64,000 nucleotides of DNA from NCBI GenBank assembly GCA_036265815.1, contig DATAOI010000052.1, forward strand, positions 1 to 64,000, written 5' to 3'. The translations under genes and the position numbers were made by a program. This stretch comes from Gemmatimonadales bacterium (lineage in GTDB: Bacteria > Gemmatimonadota > Gemmatimonadetes > Gemmatimonadales > GWC2-71-9). Shown piece after piece: positions 7,919 through 16,087 of the stretch. The notes beneath the pieces were generated by a model, which was not told the DNA's origin, ran no database searches, and worked only from the letters and a program-made list of their open reading frames with translations. How positions within the stretch are numbered: position 1 is the stretch's first letter; each line of letters begins with the position of its first letter.

Positions 7919-9490
7919 TCAGCCGGCCCGGCGCGCCCGGAGCGGCACCGGGGCCATGGCCGGCTCTTCGGTGACGGTCTGGAGATAGGCGTTCTGGTCG
8001 TGCAACATCGCCCCCGGCGGGAGATGCTGGTACATCGGTCCCAGCTCCCGGCGAATGCGCGCCCGATAGAACTCCGGCAGGGTGTCGGTCTCGCCCTCGA
8101 GGTAGTTCCGCACCGACGCGTCGGTATCCAACAGCTTCCGGATCGTGGTGTGATAGCGAATCCGGCCAAAACCCTCCGACGACACCGCGCGCACGAAGTT
8201 CATCCACTTGGGAATCATGGTCGGCGTGGCCGGCACTCGCCGGGCGATGGCGCGCCAGGAGAAGGAGTACCGGGTGACGTCGATCAGCCCGTCGTAGAAC
8301 TCGGTCCAGCTGTAGTTCTTGGGCCGGACGTTCATCGCGTGGTTGTTGTTCAGGAAGTGGAAGGGGAACGGCAGCACCCGCCGGGCGCGCTGGTAGTCCA
8401 GGTTCATCGGCGCCGCGCGGCCGAAGGCGGACAGCAGCGAATAGGCCGGGAACGCGCCGGGCGCCAAGTCGATGAACTTCTTGGTGAGCTCGAACGGCTC
8501 CGGCCCGACGTCCCCGTCCAGGCCGAGTACGAAGTTGGTCTGAATGTACGGGACATACCGCAGGATCATGTTCACATGGTCCGCGACCTGCTCGACCTTC
8601 TCCATCCCGGTCCGCCGGGTCTTCGATTTGTTCCCCAGGTCATACCACGATTCGATGCCCGGCAGGATGGCCTGGAAGCCGTTCTGCCGCAGTCGCTTGA
8701 GGTGCGGCTCGGAGAGCAGCGACAGGCTGCTCTCGGCAATGTGGCGCATGGCGCCGCGGGGCACCGCCGACTCGACCGCCTCCATGTAGTCGTCGAACCG
8801 GACCCCGAAGTTGGGGTCATGCCAGCCGACGATCGGATGCTTCATCTTGGTCAGGAGGAACGACAGATCATCCCGGAGCTGCTGGAAGCCGAGCGGCTGA
8901 TAGTCGACCGTGGAGTCGATGCAGAAGCTGCAGGTGTAGGGGCAGCCCAGGCTGCCGATCATCGGCACGATCTTGATGGTGGGCGCCTTGGCCAGCGTGG
9001 CCTCGACGAAGCGCCAGCGTTGCTCGAGGGTCGGCAGCTCGACCGGCTGGGTGGCGGCCGCGAGGTGCACGCCGAACGGCCGATGCGGCGTGCAGTCCCG
9101 CAACATCTCGGCGACGACGCTCTGATCGGTGAATCCCAGGACGTAATCGAAATACTTGCGGGCGTCTTCCGGATAGCAGCGGGCGTGAGGCCCTCCGATC
9201 ACCGTGACGGCGCCCCGTTGGCGGAAGAGGTTGCTGAGCGCGTAGGCCAGCTGGGCCGATTGGGTGAACGCCCCGATGAACAGGACATCGAGGTCGGCCG
9301 GCAGCTCGTCGAGCAGATTTTCCATTCCGGTATAGCAGACCAGGTGCACATCATGGCCCGCCTGCTCGCACCAGACCCCGATGACCTGGGGCATGATGCT
9401 GGCCAGATTGGGATTCATGAGGCGGCCGTACAGGGAGGGATTGGGGCTCTTTGTGACCAGGTCTAAAATGCCTATACGCAGCCGACGCAT
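7919..9490 (-). CDS. B12-binding domain radical SAM protein
   Basis: A 523-aa class B radical SAM enzyme. Residues ~1-140 form a cobalamin-binding-like Rossmann region (DVLFIGAFTQSAQLAYAL, VTVIGGPHARCYPEDA). The radical SAM core follows with the Fe-S motif CPYTCSFC (Cys 183, 187 and 190). These enzymes cleave S-adenosylmethionine and, with B12, often methylate unreactive carbons or rearrange lipids and natural products; substrate unknown. The start is supported by GGAGG 8 nt before the ATG. The gene stands alone on its strand; the ligase at 5785 is the only plausible pathway partner nearby. Confidence 0.9.
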   Translation of the reverse strand: MRRLRIGILDLVTKSPNPSLYGRLMNPNLASIMPQVIGVWCEQAGHDVHLVCYTGMENLLDELPADLDVLFIGAFTQSAQLAYALSNLFRQRGAVTVIGGPHARCYPEDARKYFDYVLGFTDQSVVAEMLRDCTPHRPFGVHLAAATQPVELPTLEQRWRFVEATLAKAPTIKIVPMIGSLGCPYTCSFCIDSTVDYQPLGFQQLRDDLSFLLTKMKHPIVGWHDPNFGVRFDDYMEAVESAVPRGAMRHIAESSLSLLSEPHLKRLRQNGFQAILPGIESWYDLGNKSKTRRTGMEKVEQVADHVNMILRYVPYIQTNFVLGLDGDVGPEPFELTKKFIDLAPGAFPAYSLLSAFGRAAPMNLDYQRARRVLPFPFHFLNNNHAMNVRPKNYSWTEFYDGLIDVTRYSFSWRAIARRVPATPTMIPKWMNFVRAVSSEGFGRIRYHTTIRKLLDTDASVRNYLEGETDTLPEFYRARIRRELGPMYQHLPPGAMLHDQNAYLQTVTEEPAMAPVPLRARRAG

Positions 9491-9756
9491 GCACGGACCT
9501 CCTACGGGGGGAAAGCACTGCGGGCGCCCGAAGGGACGTCCTGTTGCAGGTGCGGGGCGACCAGAAACCGGAGCCGTAGCTGGGAGGACGCTCGGAGTCG
9601 GGTAGGCCGTCCGTGGGGGACGACGGCGCGAAGGCGAGGTCGCCGGCTAGCGGCGGAAGGAGCTGGAACAGCGCGTCGTGCCCAATCACCAGACCAGTAC
9701 AGCGCTGATTGGGCGCTGGAATCATGCCCCCGTGGGCTCCGGAAGGCAACCCGGAC

Positions 9757-10641
9757 CTAGGGGACCGTTACCCGAACGGCTCCCGGAAGGCTCCGGCACC
9801 GCAGCGGGGTGGACAGCAGCATCACCTCGCCGTCGATCGCCACCTGAAGCTTGCGCCGCCGAGTCTCGACGGTGACGTCTTCCACCCGCAGCAGATCGAG
9901 CTCGCTCACCCGGTCGGCCCCCCGCCAGAATAACTGCCACGCCAGGCCCAGCAATCCCCGGCGTCCGCTGGCGTTCATCAGGTACACCGCCAGTCGGCCA
10001 GTGGTCAACGACTCGCGGGACGACGCTCGCAGCCCGGTCATGCGGTATTCGTTGTTGCCGATGAACACGAACGGGGTGCGGCGGACCACCGCCTGGCCCG
10101 GTGTCTCGATTCGGACGCCGAGAAAGGGGCGGCGCCGCACTACGGCGAGGGTGGCCCAGAGCGCGGCCACCCACTTGGTCAGGCCGCTCCCGCCGTAGCG
10201 TTTCCTGAGCTCGACGATCCGGGGGTACACTCCGATGCTGCAGTTGTTGAGGAAGACATGCCCGTTCACCTCGCCCAGGTCGACCGATTGGACGCGGCCA
10301 TCGAGGATGACCGCCACCGCGGCCGCGAGCTCCAGCGGGATCTTCAGGTCTTTGGCGAAATGATTGAGCGTGCCGAGCGGGAGCACGCCGAGGGTGACGT
10401 CCCGGCCTACCAGGGCGCCGGCGAGAGCGTTCACGGTGCCGTCGCCGCCGCCCGCGACGAGCGTCCGACAGCCCGCCCGCAGGGCGGCGTCCGCCGCCTC
10501 GCGCAGCGACGTCCCGCCCGGGGCCAGCGTGACGGTGCACTCGGCACCCCGCTCGGCGAAGAGCCGGGTGACCTCCGCTGCGGCGGACTCGCCGGTGCCA
10601 GACCCCGACGCCGGGTTGAGGATGACGGCGATGCTCACCAC
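9757..10641 (-). CDS. Diacylglycerol/sphingosine-type lipid kinase (YegS family)
   Basis: A 294-aa lipid kinase with a DAGK catalytic domain. The N-terminal strand AVILNPASGSG is followed by the nucleotide-binding motif GGGDGTVN at about residues 64-71 and the LGVLPLGTLNHFAKDL block; the C-terminal beta-sandwich (LQVAIDGEV) completes the fold. Family members phosphorylate diacylglycerol or related lipids in the membrane. The start is one of two consecutive GTG codons at 10641. It is divergent from a 36-aa membrane peptide gene. Confidence 0.93.
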   Translation of the reverse strand: MVSIAVILNPASGSGTGESAAAEVTRLFAERGAECTVTLAPGGTSLREAADAALRAGCRTLVAGGGDGTVNALAGALVGRDVTLGVLPLGTLNHFAKDLKIPLELAAAVAVILDGRVQSVDLGEVNGHVFLNNCSIGVYPRIVELRKRYGGSGLTKWVAALWATLAVVRRRPFLGVRIETPGQAVVRRTPFVFIGNNEYRMTGLRASSRESLTTGRLAVYLMNASGRRGLLGLAWQLFWRGADRVSELDLLRVEDVTVETRRRKLQVAIDGEVMLLSTPLRCRSLPGAVRVTVP

Positions 10642-10709
10642 CCGAATCAGCGCTGGTGGCGAGGCGCTGGCAACTGTAGTATGCGCGAGGAGCCAACAGG
10701 AGAGACCGG

Positions 10710-10820
10710 ATGCCCCACTCGATTCACGCCAGACGGGGGATCACCGTCCTGACGCTGGTGCTGCTCATCATCGCCGTCGCCGTCGCGGCGGTCTTCCTCA
10801 CCCGGGCGCTCCGCACCTGA
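10710..10820 (+). CDS. 36-aa single-span membrane peptide with pilin-like N-terminus
   Basis: A complete small frame from ATG 10710 with AGGAGA 5 nt upstream. It encodes a positively charged start, RRG, a 22-residue hydrophobic helix (ITVLTLVLLIIAVAVAAVFL) and a short basic tail. The RRG-hydrophobic pattern resembles a type IV prepilin leader, but Glu at position +5 is absent and there is no globular domain. The role is unknown; the good ribosome-binding site and clean membrane segment argue that it is real. Confidence 0.6.
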   Translation: MPHSIHARRGITVLTLVLLIIAVAVAAVFLTRALRT

Positions 10821-10840
10821 GGTGCAGCCGCGCGGGGGAG

Positions 10841-10888
10841 CGCCGCGCTGTCATTCCGAGACGCGGCACGCCGCGCTGTCATCCCGAC
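10841..10888. repeat. Two-copy 20-nt direct repeat
   Basis: CGCCGCGCTGTCATTCCGAG at 10841-10860 recurs at 10869-10888 with two changes (T to C in the centre, final G to C), a 28-nt period. It sits between two genes that converge here. Confidence 0.6.
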
Positions 10889-10949
10889 CGCCGCTGAGGT
10901 TCCGGGGCGGCCGGCCGGCCTTGTTCCTCCCCGGCAATCGGCAGCACCG

Positions 10950-11333
10950 CTACCGAACGATCGCCACGCTATCCACGAAGTAATTGGTCTGCCCGAAGCA
11001 GGTCGTCGGTATCCCCCGGTGCTCGGTGTAATGCAGGGCAACCCGGTTGCCGATGGCCGATTTGAGATGGTTCACGACCACGGGGTCGCGCACGCTGAAT
11101 TCCCAGATCGTCGGGGTGACGCCGGGCACGATCGACATCGCCAGCTCGCCCTCGTACGTCTTACAGAACCACCCCTTGCGGGAAAACTTCTGCAGGACCC
11201 CGGCGCGCTGCCCGTCGGAGTAGCTCCAGGCGAACGCCAGGCCGAGGTAGAGGCTGAACAGGACGAAGAGAACCACGAGTGCACCCAGGGCGATGAGCCA
11301 GGCCCTGCGCGGCGAGGCGAAGATCGGAGTCAT
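10950..11333 (-). CDS. Membrane-anchored hypothetical protein
   Basis: A 127-aa protein with one N-terminal transmembrane helix (AWLIALGALVVLFVLFSLYLGL) and a small extracytoplasmic domain. A conserved-looking block (SYSDGQRAGVLQKFSRKGWF, then CKTYEGELAM) matches a widespread uncharacterised family often found in Bacteroidota and Acidobacteria, sometimes mislabelled as 6-phosphogluconate dehydrogenase. No catalytic motif is seen. It precedes the BamA-like gene's 3' end by a short gap on the same strand. Confidence 0.75.
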   Translation of the reverse strand: MTPIFASPRRAWLIALGALVVLFVLFSLYLGLAFAWSYSDGQRAGVLQKFSRKGWFCKTYEGELAMSIVPGVTPTIWEFSVRDPVVVNHLKSAIGNRVALHYTEHRGIPTTCFGQTNYFVDSVAIVR

Positions 11334-11366
11334 GGCGTTGGTGGGTGAGGGTGCTCAAGTATACCG

Positions 11367-12959
11367 TCACCGCGTCAGGGAAGCGAAGACGAACCCTTTG
11401 CCGACCGTCACCACCCAGCCCGCGCCCTCCACGTCATTCGCGAACCGTCGCGCCAGGTCGAACCTGAGGGCATCGGTGTCGTTGGAGCGGCTCGCCCCCA
11501 GGCGCAGTCCCAGACCCGCGTCCCATCCGGTGCGGCGCCGATCGCCCGCATACCAGGCCCCACCGTGGTCCACGAATCCCGCGACCCCCAGGCCGACCAT
11601 TCCCAGGAAGTCGTCCACCACCGTGACTCGGTACTCCGCCGTCGCGAAGATCGAACGATCCCCGGTGAAGGCATGGCTGCGGAACGCCCGGGGGCCGACG
11701 CCGAGGCCTAGATCGAACTCCGCGCCAGGGAGGGCCCCCTTCTGCCAGCCGGCGTCCACGTGCAGAATCCCGACCTGGTGCGCCCCCGGCTGCAGCACGG
11801 CGGTGGCGGCGAGCTGGACCGTTCCGGAGTCGAGCCCCGCCGAGCTGTAGACGCCTCCACCCAGCGCCTCCAGATAGCCGAACCCTCCGGGCACCCGGGC
11901 ACCCAGCCGCGCGGTGACCTGTGGACCGATCCCATCGCGATCGTATCCGAACAGCTTGGGCGCGGCGAGCGCGCCGACTCGGAGGGTGACGCCGACATCG
12001 ACGTCCTCTTCCCGGGCGAACCCCGCGACGCCTCGGGTGACCAGAAAGCTGGCGCGGTTCCAGGTGAGGTACGGACCGAGGGCGCCGGTCACCGTCTTGG
12101 GAAAAGGCGCGGTGGACGCCTCCGGAAGAAAGTCATCCCGCCGGACCTGGCCCTGCACGCCGAAGCGGAGGAACCCGCGGGAGGAGGCGCGAAGGGCCCA
12201 GGCCGCGGAGGTCCGCGCCAGCGTGTAGCGCCGCTGAAGGGTGTCGTCCGCGACATTGGACCCCTCGAAGAACCGGAGCACCCGCTCGTCGTGGTCCTCC
12301 AGCTCGACCCGGAAGCCGCTGGTCGAGGCGAGCGAGAAGAACGGCTGCTCCACCAGCAGGGCCTCCAGCCGACCATCGCTGCGGTCCTCGTACTGGAGCC
12401 CGAGCCCCACTTTGCCCGCGAAAAGACGCGGGCGCCGAAACCCGAGCGTGACGGTGGAGCGATCGGGCGTCTTGCGGTAGCGGACCGCGGCGGTGGAGGC
12501 GGTGCCCAGGAGATTGTCTTCCACCAGCCCGATGGTGAAGGCCACCTCGCCGCCGGCGCTCCGGAAGCGCCAGTCCGCTTTGGTGCTCCAGCCGTCTTTG
12601 GTCAGCACCCGGATGACCAGGCCGGAGTCGGTGCGCACCGAATCGATCCGCACCTGCCGAAAGACCGCGAGCGCGCGGAGATTGCGCTCCGACTCCGCCA
12701 CCCGCGCCGAGTCGTACGCCTCTCCGGGGCGGAAGAGCAGCTCCCGCCGGATCGTCGCGGCCCGGGTCTCCACGTGCAGGGCGTTGCCGACCCGCGCGAC
12801 CAACCCGCGCTCCTCGGGATCGAAGATGTCCCGGCGGTCGAGCGTGACCCCGACGATCCGGTGTGGGTCCGGCGTCGCCCCCGAATCGACGGGAGCTTGG
12901 GCGGAGAGCCAGGTCGGAAGGCTGAGGACGAACAGGGGCAGGAGGTACCGGAACTGCAA
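11367..12959 (-). CDS. BamA/TamA-like outer-membrane beta-barrel protein
   Basis: Predicted 530-aa outer-membrane protein. A signal peptide (RYLLPLFVLSLPTWLSAQA) is followed by POTRA-like sequence with the signature ESERNLRALAVFRQVRI. The rest is a series of amphipathic strands ending in aromatic residues, consistent with an Omp85-type barrel, and the protein ends KGFVFASLTR. The chosen start is TTG at 12959: it falls directly before the signal peptide and has AGGAG 6 nt upstream, while an upstream ATG would add an unlikely Pro/Arg-rich extension that overlaps the HAD gene. It lies 22 nt after the HAD gene and is probably co-transcribed. The client or ligand is unknown. Confidence 0.8.
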   Translation of the reverse strand: MQFRYLLPLFVLSLPTWLSAQAPVDSGATPDPHRIVGVTLDRRDIFDPEERGLVARVGNALHVETRAATIRRELLFRPGEAYDSARVAESERNLRALAVFRQVRIDSVRTDSGLVIRVLTKDGWSTKADWRFRSAGGEVAFTIGLVEDNLLGTASTAAVRYRKTPDRSTVTLGFRRPRLFAGKVGLGLQYEDRSDGRLEALLVEQPFFSLASTSGFRVELEDHDERVLRFFEGSNVADDTLQRRYTLARTSAAWALRASSRGFLRFGVQGQVRRDDFLPEASTAPFPKTVTGALGPYLTWNRASFLVTRGVAGFAREEDVDVGVTLRVGALAAPKLFGYDRDGIGPQVTARLGARVPGGFGYLEALGGGVYSSAGLDSGTVQLAATAVLQPGAHQVGILHVDAGWQKGALPGAEFDLGLGVGPRAFRSHAFTGDRSIFATAEYRVTVVDDFLGMVGLGVAGFVDHGGAWYAGDRRRTGWDAGLGLRLGASRSNDTDALRFDLARRFANDVEGAGWVVTVGKGFVFASLTR

Positions 12960-12981
12960 TCGTGCTCCTGGGGCGGGTGTC

Positions 12982-13818
12982 TCAAAGATACATGGCGAGA
13001 TCGGCGACGCTGGACACGATCCGGTCTGGCGTGATCGAGCTCTGTCGGAGCACCTCCTCACGGAACTTTCCGGTGCGCACCAGCCAGCCCTGCAGCCCGG
13101 CGCGCTGTGCCCCGTCGACGTCCGACCAGAGGTCGTCTCCCACCATGGCGATCCGGCCCGCCTCCCCCGCGCCGAGGCTCCGAACCGCGGCGGCAAAGAA
13201 GGCGGAGCTGGGCTTGCCCGCCACGGTGGCACTGGTGCCGGTGGCGTACTCCAGGGCGGCGACGAAAGGCCCGGCGTCGAGCGCCAGCCGCTCGCCCCGG
13301 AGCCAGTAGCGGTCGCGGGAGAGCGCCACCAGGGCTGCGCCGGCCATGATCCGCTCGAACGCCTCCTGGAGGAGCTGGTAGCTCCACCGCTCGCCCAGAT
13401 CGCCCAGCACCACGGCGTCTACCGGGCCCGCCCCGCTCAGCCCCGATGTCCCACCCACCAGCTCGAGACCGACGATGTCCTTCAGGGCCGGGGCGGGCAG
13501 GAACGGCGCCACCCGCCCGTGGCCGGTGGCGCGCAGCAGCTCGACCCCCGCCAGCGTGGCGGTGAAGATCTCTTCAGGACGCACGGTGAAGCCATATTCG
13601 CCGAGCCGCTCGACCAGCATCGCGCGCGAGCGGCTGGTGGTGTTGGTGACCAGCCGGAACGGCGTGCCCGCCTGGCGCAGCCGGCCGAGCATCTCCACGG
13701 CACCGGGGATCGCCGCGCCAGCTGCGTAGAGCGTGCCGTCGAGGTCGAGCAGCCAGGCCGTGGGACGGTCCGCCGCCGGCGCCGCTGCCGCGCGCGACCC
13801 ACTTTGGTTATCCTGCAT
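12982..13818 (-). CDS. HAD-IIA family phosphatase (NagD/PGP-like)
   Basis: A 278-aa haloacid-dehalogenase phosphatase. Motif I is DLDGTLY (nucleophile Asp 25, acid Asp 27); the TNTTSRSR block is motif II of the HAD-IIA subfamily; a cap insert follows; GKPSSAFF supplies the Lys and MVGDDLWSDVDGAQRAG the metal-binding acidic residues of motif IV. Substrates in this subfamily include nucleotide monophosphates and phosphoglycolate. The ATG start lies only 16 nt from the start of the divergent DUF3108-like gene, so each promoter must lie inside the other gene, or both messages are nearly leaderless. Confidence 0.9.
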   Translation of the reverse strand: MQDNQSGSRAAAAPAADRPTAWLLDLDGTLYAAGAAIPGAVEMLGRLRQAGTPFRLVTNTTSRSRAMLVERLGEYGFTVRPEEIFTATLAGVELLRATGHGRVAPFLPAPALKDIVGLELVGGTSGLSGAGPVDAVVLGDLGERWSYQLLQEAFERIMAGAALVALSRDRYWLRGERLALDAGPFVAALEYATGTSATVAGKPSSAFFAAAVRSLGAGEAGRIAMVGDDLWSDVDGAQRAGLQGWLVRTGKFREEVLRQSSITPDRIVSSVADLAMYL

Positions 13819-13834
13819 TCAGGATCTGACGACC

Positions 13835-14521
13835 ATGCCAACCATTCCTTTTGTGCTCCATGCCGCCCTCCTGGCGCACCTCGCGTCGCCCTACCCCTTC
13901 GCCGTGGGCGAGCGCCTGCAGTACGAGGCGAGGCTCGGGATGGTGCCGATCGGGACGGCCAGCATGTCGGTCAACCGGCTGGCCCGCGAGCGCGGCACCG
14001 AGGCGTTCGTGTTCGCGGCCAACGGCGAGGGCCATCCGCTGGGATTCCGGGTGGGTGCCGATCTGACCTCCTGGGTCGGGACCGGGCGATTCAACTCCCT
14101 CCGGTTTCACCGCCGGTGGTTCCAGGGGAGCAGCGTGGACGAGGCGCAGTATCAGATCATCCCCGACTCCAGCCGCTACCGGGAGGACGGCGTCCCCCAG
14201 GACTGGCAGGCGCCGAGCAATCCGCTGGACGAGCTCGCTTTCCTTTATTATCTCCGCACCGTGCCACTGAAGCCGGGCGCGACCTATCAGATCTCCCGGT
14301 ACTTCAAGACGGGATACAACCCCATCGGGGTCCGGGTGGTCGGCCGGGACACGGCCACCCTGCCGAGCGGTGCCGCCGTGCCGGTGCTGGTACTCCAGAT
14401 CACCTCGCGCAACCTCATGGTCGGCGTCCAATTGACCGATGACTCGCGGCGGCTTCCGGTGGAGATGGACCTTCCCCTGCCGTTCGGACGGGTGACCCTG
14501 GACCTGGTCGGCGGCGTCTAG
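13835..14521 (+). CDS. DUF3108-type exported protein
   Basis: A 228-aa protein with a short signal peptide (IPFVLHAALLAHLASPYPF) and a domain matching the DUF3108 style: FAVGERLQYEARLGMVPIGT near the start, then a beta-rich body with YYLRTVPLKPGATYQI and a C-terminal RRLPVEMDLPLPFG. Such proteins are exported to the envelope and have no assigned activity. The ATG at 13835 is chosen because the longer frame overlaps the HAD gene antisense. The stop lies 5 nt before the convergent glnA stop. Confidence 0.8.
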   Translation: MPTIPFVLHAALLAHLASPYPFAVGERLQYEARLGMVPIGTASMSVNRLARERGTEAFVFAANGEGHPLGFRVGADLTSWVGTGRFNSLRFHRRWFQGSSVDEAQYQIIPDSSRYREDGVPQDWQAPSNPLDELAFLYYLRTVPLKPGATYQISRYFKTGYNPIGVRVVGRDTATLPSGAAVPVLVLQITSRNLMVGVQLTDDSRRLPVEMDLPLPFGRVTLDLVGGV

Positions 14522-14526
14522 TCCCC

Positions 14527-15927
14527 TCAGTATCGCCCCAGATAGTTGTCGATCTCCCACCGGCTGACCTGCAGATTGTACTGCAGCACCTCGTCGCGCT
14601 TGGCCTCCAGGAACCGCTCGGTCAGGTGCTCGCCCAGCGCCGCCTTCACCACATTGTCCTTCTCGAACATCTCCAGCGCCTCGTGCAGGTCCCGCGGCAG
14701 CTCGTCGATCCGATACTTGCGGCGGTCCCGATAGCTCATGGTGAAGATGTTCCGGTTGACCGGCTCGCGCGCCTTCAGCTTCTGCTCCACCCCATCCAGC
14801 CCGGCGGCCAGCTGGACCGTGAGCGCCAGATACGGGTTGCAGGACGGATCCGGCATCCGGAGCTCGCAGCGCGTGCCCAGCCCCCGGCGCTCGGGGATGC
14901 GCACCAGCGGTGAACGGTTCCGCATCGACCAGGCGACGTTCACCGGCGCCTCGTAGCCGGGCACCAGTCGCTTGTAGCTGTTGATCAGCGGGTTGGTGAT
15001 CGCGCAGAAGCCCCGGGCGTGCTGTAGCAGGCCTTCGATGTAGCTCAGGGCCGTACGGGAGAGCTGGTACTCCGCCTTGGGATCGAAGAACGCGTTCTCC
15101 TTGCCCCGGAAGAGCGACTGGTGGGTATGCATGCCGTTGCCGTTCAGTCCCTGAATCGGCTTGGGCATGAACGACGCCAGGAAACCGTACCGGTTGGCCA
15201 CGTTGCGCACGATGAACTTGAACGTGGTCAGGTTGTCTGCGGTGACCAGGGCGTCGGCGTAGCGCAGGTCGATCTCGTGCTGGCCGGTGGCCACCTCGTG
15301 ATGCGCGGCCTCCACCTCGAACCCCATGGCTTCCACCTGCTCCACGATCACCCGGCGGATCTCCTCGCCCTTGTCCATCGGACCCAGATCGAAGTAGGCC
15401 GCGTCGTCGTGCGTCGTCGTCGTGGGCGACCCGTCGGCCGACTTCTCGAAGAGGAAGAACTCCGCCTCGCATCCCGCCATCATCGCAAAGCCGAGCTTCC
15501 GAGCCCGGGCGAGCTGGAGCTTGAGGGTGGTGCGGGGGCAGCCGGCGAACGGCTGCTCGTCCGGGGTGTAGATGTCGCAAAGCACCCGGGCCACCCGCCC
15601 GCCCTCGTCCTCGTACGGCAGAATGCGGAAGGTGGCGAGGTCCGGTTTGAGCAGCATGTCCGACTCTTCGATCCGCACGAAGCCTTCGATCGAGCTGCCG
15701 TCGAACATGATCTCCCCGTCCAGCGCCTTCCCGAACTGGGTGCGGGGCACCTCCACGTTCTTGTTGATCCCCAGGATGTCGGTGAACTGCAATCGAATGA
15801 AGTCGACCCCGAATTTGCGGGTGAGCTCGAGCAGGTCCTCCTTGCTCGCCCCGCCCAGCTCGGTGGGGAACCCTTCGAGGCTCGGACGCTCGGTCGAGCC
15901 GGCCGCCCGCTGCTTGGCCTGCGGCAT
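14527..15927 (-). CDS. glnA: Glutamine synthetase type I
   Basis: A 466-aa GSI enzyme that makes glutamine from glutamate, ammonia and ATP in the cytoplasm. Visible signatures are the N-terminal domain block FTDILGINKNVEVP, DGSSIEGFVRIEESDM, the metal/glutamate-binding AGCEAEFFLFE, the ATP-site KPIQGLNGNGMHTHQSL and the RGLGTRCELRMPDPSCNPYL region. No segment resembling the adenylylation-loop Tyr of GSI-beta was recognised, so feedback control as in GSI-alpha is more likely. It has an N-terminal extension of about 25 residues (PQAKQRAAGSTERPS). It is transcribed alone, with a GC palindrome 80 nt upstream. Confidence 0.95.
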   Translation of the reverse strand: MPQAKQRAAGSTERPSLEGFPTELGGASKEDLLELTRKFGVDFIRLQFTDILGINKNVEVPRTQFGKALDGEIMFDGSSIEGFVRIEESDMLLKPDLATFRILPYEDEGGRVARVLCDIYTPDEQPFAGCPRTTLKLQLARARKLGFAMMAGCEAEFFLFEKSADGSPTTTTHDDAAYFDLGPMDKGEEIRRVIVEQVEAMGFEVEAAHHEVATGQHEIDLRYADALVTADNLTTFKFIVRNVANRYGFLASFMPKPIQGLNGNGMHTHQSLFRGKENAFFDPKAEYQLSRTALSYIEGLLQHARGFCAITNPLINSYKRLVPGYEAPVNVAWSMRNRSPLVRIPERRGLGTRCELRMPDPSCNPYLALTVQLAAGLDGVEQKLKAREPVNRNIFTMSYRDRRKYRIDELPRDLHEALEMFEKDNVVKAALGEHLTERFLEAKRDEVLQYNLQVSRWEIDNYLGRY

Positions 15928-16005
15928 GGATCGATACCCCGGTGGGAAGTGACACGGGACGAGCAGCTTTCGCGCCGCCCGCGGTGGACCGGAGGGAAAG
16001 AAAAT

Positions 16006-16017
16006 TCCCCCGGGGGA
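16006..16017. promoter_or_regulatory. Small GC palindrome in the glnA/zinc-ribbon intergenic region
   Basis: TCCCCCGGGGGA is a perfect 12-nt dyad flanked by A/T, about 80 nt upstream of glnA and 70 nt upstream of the divergent zinc-ribbon gene. It could be an operator for either gene; no known regulator consensus is matched. Confidence 0.25.
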
Positions 16018-16087
16018 TTAGGGTAAGGGTCGGTCGGCAGCTCGCCGGTTTACCCGATGCTGGGGACCGGTTACGCTTCCACCCCAC

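Noticed and set aside
7589-9466. 625-codon plus-strand frame over the radical SAM gene
   Set aside because: The minus strand has a clear radical SAM protein with intact motifs; the plus frame is a shadow caused by high GC at third codon positions.
14527-15927. PuuA-type gamma-glutamylputrescine synthetase
   Set aside because: It matches ordinary GSI glutamine synthetase in length and motifs and is 27 kb from the polyamine genes.
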